Assembly (NCBI GenBank): GCA_963815285.1
Contig: CAWFGB010000004.1
Location: 496,001 to 560,000, forward strand
Reading direction: 5' to 3'
From: JACCSI01 sp963815285
GTDB taxonomy: Bacteria; Acidobacteriota; Vicinamibacteria; Vicinamibacterales; UBA2999
Length of the DNA: 64,000 nucleotides
Shown here: piece by piece, positions 54,602 to 63,589 of the stretch
Layout: each line of letters begins with the position of its first letter
Numbering within the stretch: the stretch's first letter is position 1
The notes under the pieces: model-generated
Database searches by the model: none
The model's input: the letters and a program-made list of their open reading frames with translations, nothing else
Told to the model about the DNA's origin: nothing
Translations under genes and position numbers: made by a program

Positions 54602-55003
54602 GTGCGGCAGCCTCCACGTCATCACATGTGGCTCATTACCGCCGCCATGTTGTTGAGCCTGATCGCACTGAGCGCTGACAAGGCTCAACCGGGTCGCGAT
54701 CCCAGGCGCGTGGCCTCGCTCGAAGTGTCGGTCACGGCATATTGCATCAAAGGCGAGACGGCATCCGGAGTGCGTACACGCCGCGGAATCGTGGCCGCGG
54801 ATCCGGACGTGCTGCCGCTCGGCACGGTCATTCGTCTCAGCGGGCTCGAGCGTCACAACGGCCGCTACGTCGTCCGCGACACCGGTCGCGAGATCAAGGG
54901 GAACGACGTGGATGTCTTCATGCCCGATTGCGACGCCGCGAAGGAGTTCGGACGGCAGCATGGGCGTGCCCGCATCGTGAGCGTGGCGAGGCCTACGAGA
55001 TAG
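54602..55003 (+). CDS. Secreted 3D-domain protein (double-psi beta-barrel)
   Basis: 133 residues from GTG 54602 (ATG 54626 also possible). Signal peptide MWLITAAMLLSLIALSADK. The 3D domain follows: EVSVTAYCIKGETASGVRTR, AADPDVLPLGTVIRL and RYVVRDTGREIKGNDVDVFM, whose three conserved Asp give the domain its name. The fold is shared with MltA-type lytic transglycosylases and resuscitation-promoting factors, so a cell-wall role is likely. Alone it may be a cofactor or a minimal enzyme. Confidence 0.83.
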   Translation: MRQPPRHHMWLITAAMLLSLIALSADKAQPGRDPRRVASLEVSVTAYCIKGETASGVRTRRGIVAADPDVLPLGTVIRLSGLERHNGRYVVRDTGREIKGNDVDVFMPDCDAAKEFGRQHGRARIVSVARPTR

Positions 55004-55095
55004 AGCACCCAATCTCGCTTGCCGTGCGCGCGGGATTTCTCTAGCATCTAAGTCCAGTCGCTCGACGTAGCACCACCCAATGACGGGAGACCATC

Positions 55096-55422
55096 ATGCC
55101 TGAGTCGGTGTTGCTCCGCGCCACCACGCTGTGGCAGGACGTTCGCTATGCGGCGCGCACGCTCTGCAAGCCGCCCGGCCTCGCCACGACAACGATCGGC
55201 ATCGGCGCCACCACTGCGATCTTCAGCCTCACGATCGGGCTTGGTGCGGCCGTGGCGTTTGCGCGCGTGATGCGATCGCTGGTGTTCAACGTCACGCCGC
55301 TGGATCCGGTGACTTTCGTGGCGATGCCCTTGCTGCTGGCGGCGGCAGCCGCGCTGGCCAGCTACCTGCCGTCGCGCCGGGCAGCACTGGTCGATCTGGT
55401 CGAGACACTGCGCGCGGAATAG
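55096..55422 (+). pseudogene. ADOP permease relic, in-frame internal deletion (108 aa)
   Basis: The ORF starts with an ADOP N-terminus: LLRATTLWQDVRYAARTLCK, then TIGIGATTAIFSL, the first membrane segment. It passes in frame into an ADOP C-terminus: IGLGAAVAFARVMRSLVFNV, then FVAMPLLLAAAAALASYLPS and DLVETLRAE. About 700 central residues are gone, leaving a continuous 108-residue ORF with two or three membrane segments. The start has a ribosome binding site-like GGGAGACC. It may be a fossil, or may still be translated into a small membrane protein. Confidence 0.7.
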
Positions 55423-55442
55423 GACACAGGTTCGCTGGCCGA

Positions 55443-55925
55443 ATGGAAGAGCCGAGCCGCTGGAAGTTCTCAGATCCCGCGCTTTTGTGGTTGTTTCCAG
55501 CGAGCTACGTGCTCCACTTCGTGGAGGAACTGGCGACAACCGCGCCGGTGCTCGTCTGGACGGCAAGCCTGGAGCGTCCGCTCCCTGTCGCGTCCTTCGC
55601 CGCGCTGAGCGCGCTGGCGCTCGCGCTGATCAGCGCCGGCGTAATGCTCGCCCCTCGCGCCGGGCGCTTCCACTGGATTGTGCCCGCACTGGCGACAGCG
55701 TTTCTCCTGAATGCTGCTGGACATCTGGCGGGCAGCATCGCGGGCTCGCGCTACTCCGCCGGACTGGCCACAGCGATCATCGTCTGGCTTCCCCTGTCGC
55801 TGCTGGCGCTCGTGCGCGTGGCGGCGCAATCAACCGCGAAGACGCTGTGGGGTCGTGCGCTCGTCGGCGCTGCCATCGAGTCGGCCGTCGTCGGACTCGT
55901 GACGTGGCTCGCCTCTGTCGGCTGA
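55443..55925 (+). CDS. HXXEE-domain membrane protein
   Basis: 160 residues. LLWLFPASYVLHFVEELATT contains the HxxEE motif, LNAAGHLAGSIAGSRYSAGL the central NxxGH motif, followed by IIVWLPLSLLALVRVA. Four or five membrane helices are predicted. The motif pattern defines the HXXEE family of uncharacterised membrane proteins, possibly metal-dependent enzymes. ATG 55443 is 20 bases after the permease relic. Confidence 0.75.
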   Translation: MEEPSRWKFSDPALLWLFPASYVLHFVEELATTAPVLVWTASLERPLPVASFAALSALALALISAGVMLAPRAGRFHWIVPALATAFLLNAAGHLAGSIAGSRYSAGLATAIIVWLPLSLLALVRVAAQSTAKTLWGRALVGAAIESAVVGLVTWLASVG

Positions 55926-56090
55926 ATCGCCTTGCGGCCGGCCGCGGTTATGGAGATGACGGACCAAATGCCTTCGCGATGAACGCTGCCATTCCACCTG
56001 AGCGACGGATAACCCGCCCAGAGTTTTCGCCAACATGGCGCCGCCGACCAGGCCTGCCCCTCCTCTGGTTGTCTCGACGCCTACAATCGC

Positions 56091-56510
56091 TCAACTCTCG
56101 TCGCCACCTCCCGTATACCACCACACACCAGCCGACACCATCCCGATGAGCAACGCGCGAAGAGGCGAGAGCACGGTCGATTCGCCGGTGGTGCCGGCCA
56201 CCAACATCCCAACCGCCAGCCCGATGATCGCACCCGCGGCGATCGCAATAGACGCGGTGATCCGGACGATGCGGCGCGCGATCAGATAGGCGGGGATAGC
56301 AAGAGCCACCGTGATCGCGCCGGCCGTCGGAAGCCCGAGGAGCACCGCGCCAATACCCATCGCCACGACGTCTGTTCTCCAACGGAGACGGCCATTCATT
56401 GCGAGAAGTGCGATCAGCATGAGGACGTACCAGGCGGCCGCCGCCACGAATGGCACCGACCAGAACGATCGCCACGAACGCCATGACGGGCTCACTTGAG
56501 AAGCCGCCAT
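56091..56510 (-). CDS. Small hypothetical membrane protein, 139 aa
   Basis: From ATG 56510. About four membrane segments: SVPFVAAAAWYVLMLIALLA, VVAMGIGAVLLGLPTAGAIT, ITASIAIAAGAIIGLAVGML and PLRALLIGMVSAGVWWY. I do not recognise a family. It stands alone, convergent with the HXXEE gene (166 bp away). Confidence 0.5.
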   Translation of the reverse strand: MAASQVSPSWRSWRSFWSVPFVAAAAWYVLMLIALLAMNGRLRWRTDVVAMGIGAVLLGLPTAGAITVALAIPAYLIARRIVRITASIAIAAGAIIGLAVGMLVAGTTGESTVLSPLRALLIGMVSAGVWWYTGGGDES

Positions 56511-56689
56511 AGCCACGTAGCTCGTCGCTCGTGCAGGTTGGTCATGAGCTCGTCGCCCGGACGCTGGTGCCAGAGAAAGATGCCAATTCGACACGATCAG
56601 AATCCTGACGATCGCGTTCGTGTCGTCCACCGTGGCTCGCCGGTCAGCGGGCATAGATATACGTCGGTTTGTCGCCGCTGGGAAGGGGC

Positions 56690-57030
56690 ATGGAGCTGGT
56701 CGGCTTTGCCCTGATTGCGGCTGTGTTTTTGTGCTTGTACCAGACCTGGATTCACAGCCTTGTAACAGGCCCCTGGTCGAAGACGCTAGCGGTGATGAGA
56801 CGCGCTGGCGCTCGATTCGCACGGTCTTTGCGGTGGAGGTCATTCTCGTCTCCGGTTTCCTTGCTCTCGCGCACGCATTGCTGAACGTTGACTGGGCGCA
56901 GGCTAGCGGGTGGGCGCTGACCGGGGCATTGTCAGGAGAGTTCCTCGGCGTGATCGGCTGTGGCTATGCGCTCGCGTCGGACCAGAGCACCCGACGCTAC
57001 GCGAGAGTCGATGCCGAGACGCGCGGCTAG
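56690..57030 (+). CDS. Small hypothetical membrane protein, possibly frameshifted
   Basis: ATG 56690 follows a good Shine-Dalgarno (GGAAGGGGC) and gives a membrane segment, MELVGFALIAAVFLCLYQTW. Near 56790-56820 the plausible coding frame changes to RWRSIRTVFAVEVILVSGFL, then WALTGALSGEFLGVIGCGYA, ending at 57030. Read as one protein of about 113 residues it has three membrane helices. No family recognised. Confidence 0.4.
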
Positions 57031-57164
57031 ATTGCCATGGGGTCACGAACGCTACCGTTTCGCTGCTGTTTCTACGCGACTGAAAAGTTGGTCTAGTGCG
57101 TTGCGGTCCAGGTATCGTCCGCGCAAGGCGACCGACGCGGCCTGCCTGCTGCTCGCGCTGGCGC

Positions 57165-58070
57165 TCAGCTTCGGGCCAGGCTCCGCACTAGCGCCTGGGC
57201 AAAGCGAAGAATCAACGCCAGGCCCTGCTCGCTGACCTTCTCGGGCGTGTCGTCGGGCGTGTGAATGGTCTTGAGGATCGCCGGCACCGTCTCCTTCGCG
57301 AGACCCGCGTTCGGTCCGCCGTTGAGCATCAGCCACAACTGGTGCAGTTCGACCGCCGGCAGCAGCGCCACGGAGACGGTGGGCACGCCGGCCTTGACGA
57401 AGGAACGGTCGTCGCCCGGCGGCATCTGGGGAAACGCGACGCAGGCGATGTCCTGCGCCGCACACGTCTCCGAGAACGAGCGCCGCACGGCGGCGTTGGC
57501 GGGCAGCACCGGACCGAAAAGAATTGTGTCGCCGTAGGCATTGATGTCGAAGTTGATCATCGCGGCGATGCGGTCGGCGGTATGCTGCTGGACGAATCGC
57601 TGCGATCCAATCAGGCCCAGCTCCTCCATGTCGAACCACACCAGCCGCAGCCTGACCGGCAGCGATTCCGCCTGCAGCGCCTCGGCGAGGCGCACCAGCA
57701 TCACGCTGGAGGCGGCGTTGTCGACGGCCCCCTTGGCGAGCGACCCGTCCTGAAGCCGCACCGCGTCGTAGTGCGCGCCGATGACGACGTCGCGCGCCCC
57801 GTCGCCGATGGTCACCACGACGTTCCGGCCTGCGGTGCGGGGCTCGCGGCCCATGGGCTTTTCGAGGGCGAAAGTCTCGACGGTGAACTCGAGCTTGCGC
57901 GCACGCAGCATGGCGGTGAGCGCTTCGAATCGCTCATCGTTAGTCGTGGAGGCGGACAGCCGGGCAACGTCCTCGATGGGCGTGGATGCCGCACCGGCCT
58001 GGTTATACGCCACCGCGCCGCTGAGAGCCACCGAAAGGCCGACCGCCGGCAGCCACGCATGTCTGATCAT
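57165..58070 (-). CDS. Secreted M28-family aminopeptidase
   Basis: 301 residues from ATG 58070. Signal peptide AWLPAVGLSVALSGAVAYNQ. The two-zinc site is readable: GAHYDAV (His, Asp), GAVDNAASS (bridging Asp), DMEELGLIGS (catalytic Glu and Glu ligand), NFDINAYGD and the final IHTPDDTPEKV (His). It releases N-terminal amino acids from peptides outside the cytoplasm. It lies 60 bp downstream of uvrA, same strand. Confidence 0.9.
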   Translation of the reverse strand: MIRHAWLPAVGLSVALSGAVAYNQAGAASTPIEDVARLSASTTNDERFEALTAMLRARKLEFTVETFALEKPMGREPRTAGRNVVVTIGDGARDVVIGAHYDAVRLQDGSLAKGAVDNAASSVMLVRLAEALQAESLPVRLRLVWFDMEELGLIGSQRFVQQHTADRIAAMINFDINAYGDTILFGPVLPANAAVRRSFSETCAAQDIACVAFPQMPPGDDRSFVKAGVPTVSVALLPAVELHQLWLMLNGGPNAGLAKETVPAILKTIHTPDDTPEKVSEQGLALILRFAQALVRSLARS

Positions 58071-58129
58071 GCCGAGGACGATAGGCTGTTGGGTCGGGCG
58101 ATGCAAGCGCTCGGGTTCCGCCACATCAT

Positions 58130-61081
58130 TCACCGCAAGCGCTCGCGCAGGAACCGGCCGGTGTGCGAGGCCTTGCACCGGGCGATGTCCTCGGGCGTGC
58201 CGGCGATCACCACTTCGCCGCCGGCGTGGCCGCCTTCGGGTCCGAGATCGATCACGTAGTCGGCGGTCTTGATCACGTCCATGTGGTGCTCGATCAGCAG
58301 CACCGAGTGGCCGGCGTCCACTAGCCGGTTCAACGACTCGAGCAGGCGCTCCACATCGGCCAGGTGCAGGCCGGTGGTCGGCTCGTCGAGGATGTAGACG
58401 GTGTGCTTCGAGCGCTGCAGCGTGCTCAGCTCGCTCGCGATCTTGACCCGCTGCGCCTCGCCGCCCGACAGCGTTGTCGCCGACTGGCCCAGCGTCAGGT
58501 AGCCGAGCCCGAGGTCGTTCAGCACCCCGAGCTTCTTCCCCACCGCCTGCTCGCCGGCAAAGAACGCCGTCCCCTCCTCGACCGACATCTTCAGCACATC
58601 GTCGATGGTCTTGCCGCGGAGGGTCACTTCCAGTGTCTCGCTGTTGAAGCGCGCGCCCTTGCACGCGCCGCACGTGACTTCGACGTCGGGCATGAAGTAG
58701 AGCTGGGTGGTGATCGAGCCCTCGCCTTGGCACTCCTCGCAGCGGCCGCCCTTGACGTTGAAGCTGAAGCGGCCCGGCTTGTAGCCGCGCTCCACCGACA
58801 GCGGCGCCTGCGTGAACAGGTCGCGGATGGCGTCGTAGAACCCGACGTAGGTGGCCGGATTCGATCGGCTGTTGCGGCCGATTGCCGACTGGTCGATGCT
58901 CACCACTCGGTGGACGTGCTCGATCCCGTCGACCGCGTCGTGTTCGCCCGGGAGCGCACGCGTGTCGACCAGCCGCTTCCACAGCGCCTTATAGAGAATC
59001 TCGTTGACCAGCGTGCTCTTGCCCGATCCCGACGCGCCGGTAATCGCCAACAACACGCCCAGCGGCAGCCTGACGTCGATCGACTTGAGGTTGTTCTCGC
59101 GGGCGCCGCGCACGGTCAGGGCCTTGCCGTTGCCCTTCCGCCGCTTCGACGGCATGGCAATGGCGCGCTTGCCCGAGAGGAACTGTCCGGTCGGCGACGC
59201 CTTGCAGGCCAGCAGCCGGTCGAGCGTCCCCTGCTCCACCACGTAGCCGCCGTGCACTCCCGCGCCCGGGCCCATCTCCACGAGGTGGTCGGCGGCGCGA
59301 ATCGTGTCCTCGTCGTGCTCGACGACGATCACCGTGTTGCCGATGTCGCGCAGGCGCTCCAGCGTGGCGATCATCTTGACGTTGTCCTTGGGGTGGAGGC
59401 CGATGCTCGGCTCGTCGAGCACGTAGAGCATGCCCATCAGCCCCGATCCGATCTGCGTCGACAGCCGGATGCGCTGTGACTCGCCTCCCGACAGCGTGCT
59501 GGAGCGGCGATTGAAGTTCAGGTAATCCAGCCCGATGCCGAGCAGCAGCTCCACGCGGGCGCGAATCTCTTTGAGCACCTGCCGGCCGGCGTCCGCACCA
59601 CGGCCCGAGGGCTTCACGGCGCCCAGAAACGCGTGCAGCTCGTCGAAGTTCATCTGGCCGACGTCGTAAAGGGTCCTGCCGTCGACCGTGAACAGCAGCC
59701 GCGTCGGTCGCACCCGCGCCCCGAGGCAGTCCGGGCAGGTGTGTTCGACCATCACCTTGTCGAGCCACGCCTCCATCCGCGAGTTGGCGTCGCCGCGCTG
59801 GCGGTAGCGGCGGTAGTAGCGCTCGATGCGCCGGGCAATGCCGCCGAACCCGACTTCGCGGCCGGCGTGCTGTTCGAGCTTGCCCCTGGCCTCGGGCGGC
59901 GGCTTGAGGACCAGCTTCCGCGGCTCGATCCCGTACAGAATCTGGCGGCGCACGTCCTCGGCCAGGTCCTGCCACGGGGTATCGAGCGAAAAGCCCAAGA
60001 GCTCCGCCAGGCTGAACATCAGCGTCCCGTCCCACGTGTCGGGGTTGTATTTGTACGCTTCGCGGACAAAGCAGCCGCCGCGGATGCTGCGCTTCGTATC
60101 GGGGACCAGCAGTTCCGGGTGCGTGAGCTTGTCCACACCGAGGCCGCCGCAGGTGCGGCAGGCGCTCTCGGGAAGATTGAAGACGAAGAAGTCGGGACTG
60201 ATGTCGCCGTAGACGAAGCGATGCGTCGGGCTGCACAGGCCGCCGTAGAACTCGTCCGCCTGCTTCCTGGTCGCGCCCTTGACGACGTGAACCTGCATCA
60301 GCCGGTCGCCGACCAGCAGGGCGCTGGCAATCCCCGCCTTGATCGCCTTTTCGTGCTTGCGGCTGACGATGAAGCGATCGACCACCGCGTCCATGTGCTG
60401 CACGGCGCTGGCCTCGAGGGCGATCTGCTCGGAGATGTCGAGCCGCTTGCCGTCGACAATCAGGGTGCGGCACCCCTGCTTGCGGACCTCGGTGAAGACG
60501 GTGTCCAGCTCCTCGCCGTAGATCTTGAACACCGGCGCGCGCAGCTCGATCTCGGCGCCGTCGGGCAGCTTCAGGATGGCCTCGAGAATCTGGCTCGACG
60601 AGCGGCTGGGCGCCGCTTCGCCGCTGCGGGGGCAGTGCGGCTCGCCCACCGTGGCAAACAGCAGGTTCAGGTAGCTGGCGATGTCGGTCATCGTGCCGAC
60701 CGTCGAGCGCGGGTTGCTGCCGGTGGTCTTCTGTTCGATCGAGATCACCGGCGACAACCCGAAGACGTAGTCGACGTCGGGCTTGGTCACCTGCGCCACG
60801 AAGCGCTTCGCGTAGCTGGACAGCGACTCCATGTAGCGCCGCTGCCCTTCCGCGTAGATGGTGTCGAAGGCCAGGCTCGACTTGCCGGATCCCGAGAGGC
60901 CGGTGACCACCACCAGCCGGTCGCGCGGGATCTCCAGTGAAATGTTCTTCAGGTTGTGGACGCGCGTGCCCTGGACGGCAATGGTGGTTCGTGCCGCCGG
61001 CCGGGCGGCGGGCGCCGCCGCGCGACCCGCCGCGGCTTTTCGCTTGCGGGCCTGCGCAGCCTCGCTAGAGCGTGAGGGCAT
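58130..61081 (-). CDS. uvrA: Excinuclease ABC subunit UvrA (variant first zinc finger)
   Basis: 983 residues. Two ABC ATPase halves: Walker A GLSGSGKSS and GASGSGKST, signatures LSGGESQRIRLS and LSGGEAQRVKIA, Walker B LYVLDEPSIGLHP and YILDEPTTGLHL. The second zinc finger has CEECQGEGSI and CGACKGARF. In the first, the expected CxxC is replaced by LCSPTHRF, while the partner pair CRTCGGLG remains, so one ligand is lost. UvrA dimers find DNA lesions and load UvrB. The divergent finger suggests a paralogue rather than the housekeeping copy. Its first codons overlap the nucleotidyltransferase gene by 17 bases. Confidence 0.93.
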   Translation of the reverse strand: MPSRSSEAAQARKRKAAAGRAAAPAARPAARTTIAVQGTRVHNLKNISLEIPRDRLVVVTGLSGSGKSSLAFDTIYAEGQRRYMESLSSYAKRFVAQVTKPDVDYVFGLSPVISIEQKTTGSNPRSTVGTMTDIASYLNLLFATVGEPHCPRSGEAAPSRSSSQILEAILKLPDGAEIELRAPVFKIYGEELDTVFTEVRKQGCRTLIVDGKRLDISEQIALEASAVQHMDAVVDRFIVSRKHEKAIKAGIASALLVGDRLMQVHVVKGATRKQADEFYGGLCSPTHRFVYGDISPDFFVFNLPESACRTCGGLGVDKLTHPELLVPDTKRSIRGGCFVREAYKYNPDTWDGTLMFSLAELLGFSLDTPWQDLAEDVRRQILYGIEPRKLVLKPPPEARGKLEQHAGREVGFGGIARRIERYYRRYRQRGDANSRMEAWLDKVMVEHTCPDCLGARVRPTRLLFTVDGRTLYDVGQMNFDELHAFLGAVKPSGRGADAGRQVLKEIRARVELLLGIGLDYLNFNRRSSTLSGGESQRIRLSTQIGSGLMGMLYVLDEPSIGLHPKDNVKMIATLERLRDIGNTVIVVEHDEDTIRAADHLVEMGPGAGVHGGYVVEQGTLDRLLACKASPTGQFLSGKRAIAMPSKRRKGNGKALTVRGARENNLKSIDVRLPLGVLLAITGASGSGKSTLVNEILYKALWKRLVDTRALPGEHDAVDGIEHVHRVVSIDQSAIGRNSRSNPATYVGFYDAIRDLFTQAPLSVERGYKPGRFSFNVKGGRCEECQGEGSITTQLYFMPDVEVTCGACKGARFNSETLEVTLRGKTIDDVLKMSVEEGTAFFAGEQAVGKKLGVLNDLGLGYLTLGQSATTLSGGEAQRVKIASELSTLQRSKHTVYILDEPTTGLHLADVERLLESLNRLVDAGHSVLLIEHHMDVIKTADYVIDLGPEGGHAGGEVVIAGTPEDIARCKASHTGRFLRERLR

Positions 61082-61988
61082 AGAACGCCAGCTCCTGCAC
61101 CTGGAGGTTGCTCCGCTTCGTCAGGCGGACTGGCGTGGCCGCTCTGCCGATCAGGCCGCGATCGGCGAGGTACTCGCACGCGATCGGCACGCCGCTGACG
61201 TCGAAGGCTTTCTTGAAATGGTGTTCGATGTCCTGGCAGCTGCGCGCCTCGCCGGCGTCGCTCAGGTAGTCGATGACGGGGGCAAACAGCGACGCCGCGC
61301 GATCGGCCAGGTAGCGGTCCACCGCGTTCAGCGCTCCTCGTACGCGCGCTTCGGTCTTCGCGGTGTTCAGCAAGTCGGTATAGATGGTCTTGAAGAACGC
61401 CGGGTTCAACGCCAGCGCCTGCTGGATTACCTCACGGTCGACGAGGCGGCCGGCGGCGATCACCTCGATCTGCGCCAGCGGCGTCGCGGTGTAGAGCAGC
61501 CAGAGCGCCGTGTAGTCGAGGTCGCCGCGGGTCACCAGCCACTTGCGGGCCTTGTCGATCGGACCCAGCGTGGAGGTCGCGGCCCGCAGCGACTGCAGCG
61601 CCGCATCCCGCGTGCCGATCGTCTGGAGCCGAGCGCACAGATCCGCAATCGACTGATCGTGGGTGTAGAGCAGCCGGCCCTTCGCCAGGAACGAGTGCAT
61701 GAACGAGTGGTGAATCGACCCTTCGACCATCCGGCGAAACCCGACCCGCGGCACGAGCATCGCGTGCACGTTGACGCCGTCGGCATCGAGCGCCAGCCCG
61801 GACGGCTCGGCGCTGTTGTCATCGACCGTGATCAGCACCAGATCGATGTCCGATTTGGCCCACACCAGGTCGTGCGACAGGCTGCCGCCGAGAATGGCCG
61901 CCAGCACGGAGCGATCGGCCTTGATCTGCTCGATCAACCCGTCGAGTGCGGCGGCGAACTTCTGCTGGACGTCCGGCTGGTTGGCCAT
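61065..61988 (-). CDS. Pol-beta-superfamily nucleotidyltransferase with C-terminal winged-helix-like region
   Basis: 307 residues from ATG 61988. The NTase motif is GGSLSHDLVWAKSDIDLVLI (GS, about 10 residues, DxD). A central helical region (PIDKARKWLVTRGDLDYTAL) and a C-terminal 90 residues with winged-helix character (YLADRGLIGRAATPVRLTKR) follow. It may add nucleotides to a small molecule, RNA or protein; the target is unknown. It is the first gene of a two-gene unit with uvrA, overlapping it by 17 bases. Confidence 0.78.
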   Translation of the reverse strand: MANQPDVQQKFAAALDGLIEQIKADRSVLAAILGGSLSHDLVWAKSDIDLVLITVDDNSAEPSGLALDADGVNVHAMLVPRVGFRRMVEGSIHHSFMHSFLAKGRLLYTHDQSIADLCARLQTIGTRDAALQSLRAATSTLGPIDKARKWLVTRGDLDYTALWLLYTATPLAQIEVIAAGRLVDREVIQQALALNPAFFKTIYTDLLNTAKTEARVRGALNAVDRYLADRAASLFAPVIDYLSDAGEARSCQDIEHHFKKAFDVSGVPIACEYLADRGLIGRAATPVRLTKRSNLQVQELAFYALTL

Positions 61989-62321
61989 GAGCGGTGTGCC
62001 GCGCAGCATAGCTACGGCCCGCGTCCCGGAGCAAGTGGCGAGGCTCCGCCTGAGACGGCGAGCCAGCCAACAAGACGGATGCTGATCTCACTACCCAGTG
62101 CCACCGCGTAACGGGTGCGAAGAAGGCCCGCCGCGGCCGGCGCTCGTTGTCATGCCGGCACATCGCATCGCCCTTCGATCGCGGACTCCTGCTCACGTGC
62201 CGGGGCTGATGCAGGCGGCAGATCGAAGATAACAGGAGGCGCAAAAATCTCGGGTTGATCGCTGGGCACTGTTGCTAAGAACGAGCCGGCTCGATATCCC
62301 AGACGGAGGTTTGGCGCTTCA
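61989..62321. other. Intergenic region upstream of the collagen-like gene
   Basis: About 330 bp between divergent genes. I see no gene, hairpin or clear promoter in it. Confidence 0.4.
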
Positions 62322-63458
62322 ATGAAGATCCGTAAATCTGGTGTCCGTCTTGGTGCAAGAGCGCGCAAGCTGACCGCTCTAATCTGTTGGCTGTGGCTCG
62401 TGTCTGCGGTTTCGGCGACTGCACAGACGACTCTAGCCGTCCCGGCCGAGCCTGCCAACCCTGGTGCCGGTGTATCCGTTACGATCACGGGGCAGCCCGG
62501 TGAGTTTTATGTGCTCGCCGGTAGCTCGATGCGATCAGGAATGTTCCACGGCGGCGTTGCGCTGGAGATTGGACCTGACTATGTAATTCTCGCGCAGGGC
62601 GTCCTGGACCAGACAGGAACAATTGTTGTGAACGTGGTCCCGCCCTTCATGACGACATCGCTCGACCGTTACTACCTGCAGGCGGCGACGTCACCGAACG
62701 CGGATTATCTGCCGCCCCAGGTGTCGCCAGGGCGCTTGATTCTCAATGCGGACATTTCAGGCAACGGCCCCGCAGGACCTGCCGGCTCGGAAGGACCGCA
62801 AGGACCGGTCGGACCCGCTGGCCCCGAAGGCCCAGTAGGCCCTGCCGGTGCAGCTGGATCCGCAGGCCCGGCAGGCGCACAGGGGCCGCAAGGACTTCAA
62901 GGCCCCGCAGGGGCCGCCGGACAGCAAGGTCTTCAGGGTGTTCCTGGATCTCAGGGACCGCAGGGGCTCGTTGGCCCGACCGGACCCGATGGCCCGCAAG
63001 GTCCGATCGGTCCCATCGGACCGCAAGGCCCGATCGGCCCTATCGGGCCGCAGGGGCCAATCGGTCCGCAGGGACCCTCAGGGGATAGCACGGCGACGTT
63101 CTCGTATCTCCCTGGAGTGGTGGCGGTCAGCACAGCTCCCGATCCCGCCGTTGTCGTCAACACAGTGACTCTTCCGGCGGGTTCATACGTATTCACTGGC
63201 AAGGCGTCCCTGACCAAGACCGGGGGTCCCGGGACCGACGTGACGTGCACGATCCAGAACACGACGTCGGCGCAGGAATGGGATACGACGACGGTGAATG
63301 TGACCAGCGCTCGTCCAGACGAGGCGGTGGTTCACTACGCCGCGACGCTCAGTGGCACTGGCCCGTTCACGATCGATATGCTGTGCGTGGCAGGCGGCGC
63401 GAACATCAACGCGGCGAGCCGCGCGCTCTCGGCGATTCGAGTCGGAACGCTTCAGTAG
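62322..63458 (+). CDS. Secreted collagen-like protein
   Basis: 378 residues. Signal peptide ALICWLWLVSAVSATAQ. A beta-rich N-terminal domain (about 35-145) is followed by about 36 Gly-X-Y triplets (about 145-255: GPAGPAGSEGPQGPVGPAGP, later GPIGPIGPQGPIGPIGPQGP). A C-terminal beta-sandwich with LPAGSYVFTGKASLTKTGGP could act as trimerisation head. Bacterial collagens form stable triple helices on the cell surface or spores. The Pro-Ile-Gly runs are near-identical at DNA level, so repeat number may vary between strains. Confidence 0.9.
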   Translation: MKIRKSGVRLGARARKLTALICWLWLVSAVSATAQTTLAVPAEPANPGAGVSVTITGQPGEFYVLAGSSMRSGMFHGGVALEIGPDYVILAQGVLDQTGTIVVNVVPPFMTTSLDRYYLQAATSPNADYLPPQVSPGRLILNADISGNGPAGPAGSEGPQGPVGPAGPEGPVGPAGAAGSAGPAGAQGPQGLQGPAGAAGQQGLQGVPGSQGPQGLVGPTGPDGPQGPIGPIGPQGPIGPIGPQGPIGPQGPSGDSTATFSYLPGVVAVSTAPDPAVVVNTVTLPAGSYVFTGKASLTKTGGPGTDVTCTIQNTTSAQEWDTTTVNVTSARPDEAVVHYAATLSGTGPFTIDMLCVAGGANINAASRALSAIRVGTLQ

Positions 63459-63589
63459 TAGCGCGTTCGGAAAGCGTCACGAGCGTCCCGAACGTGATCG
63501 GCGGCGGAGGAGCATCGGTCGCGACGCGACCGGTTCCTCCGCTTCCGTTCTCTCCTCAACGGTGTCGGGTTTCGATGTTCGCCACGCAA

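Noticed and set aside
56669..56689. ATG 56669 as start of the small membrane protein
   Set aside because: ATG 56690 has the Shine-Dalgarno GGAAGG at proper spacing and begins directly with the membrane segment.
58989..60473. 494-codon alternative minus-strand frame inside uvrA
   Set aside because: It lies wholly within uvrA in another frame, with composition typical of GC-rich shadow ORFs.
62757..63100. Possible CRISPR-like or satellite array
   Set aside because: The repetitiveness is Gly-X-Y coding sequence in one frame, without regular spacers.
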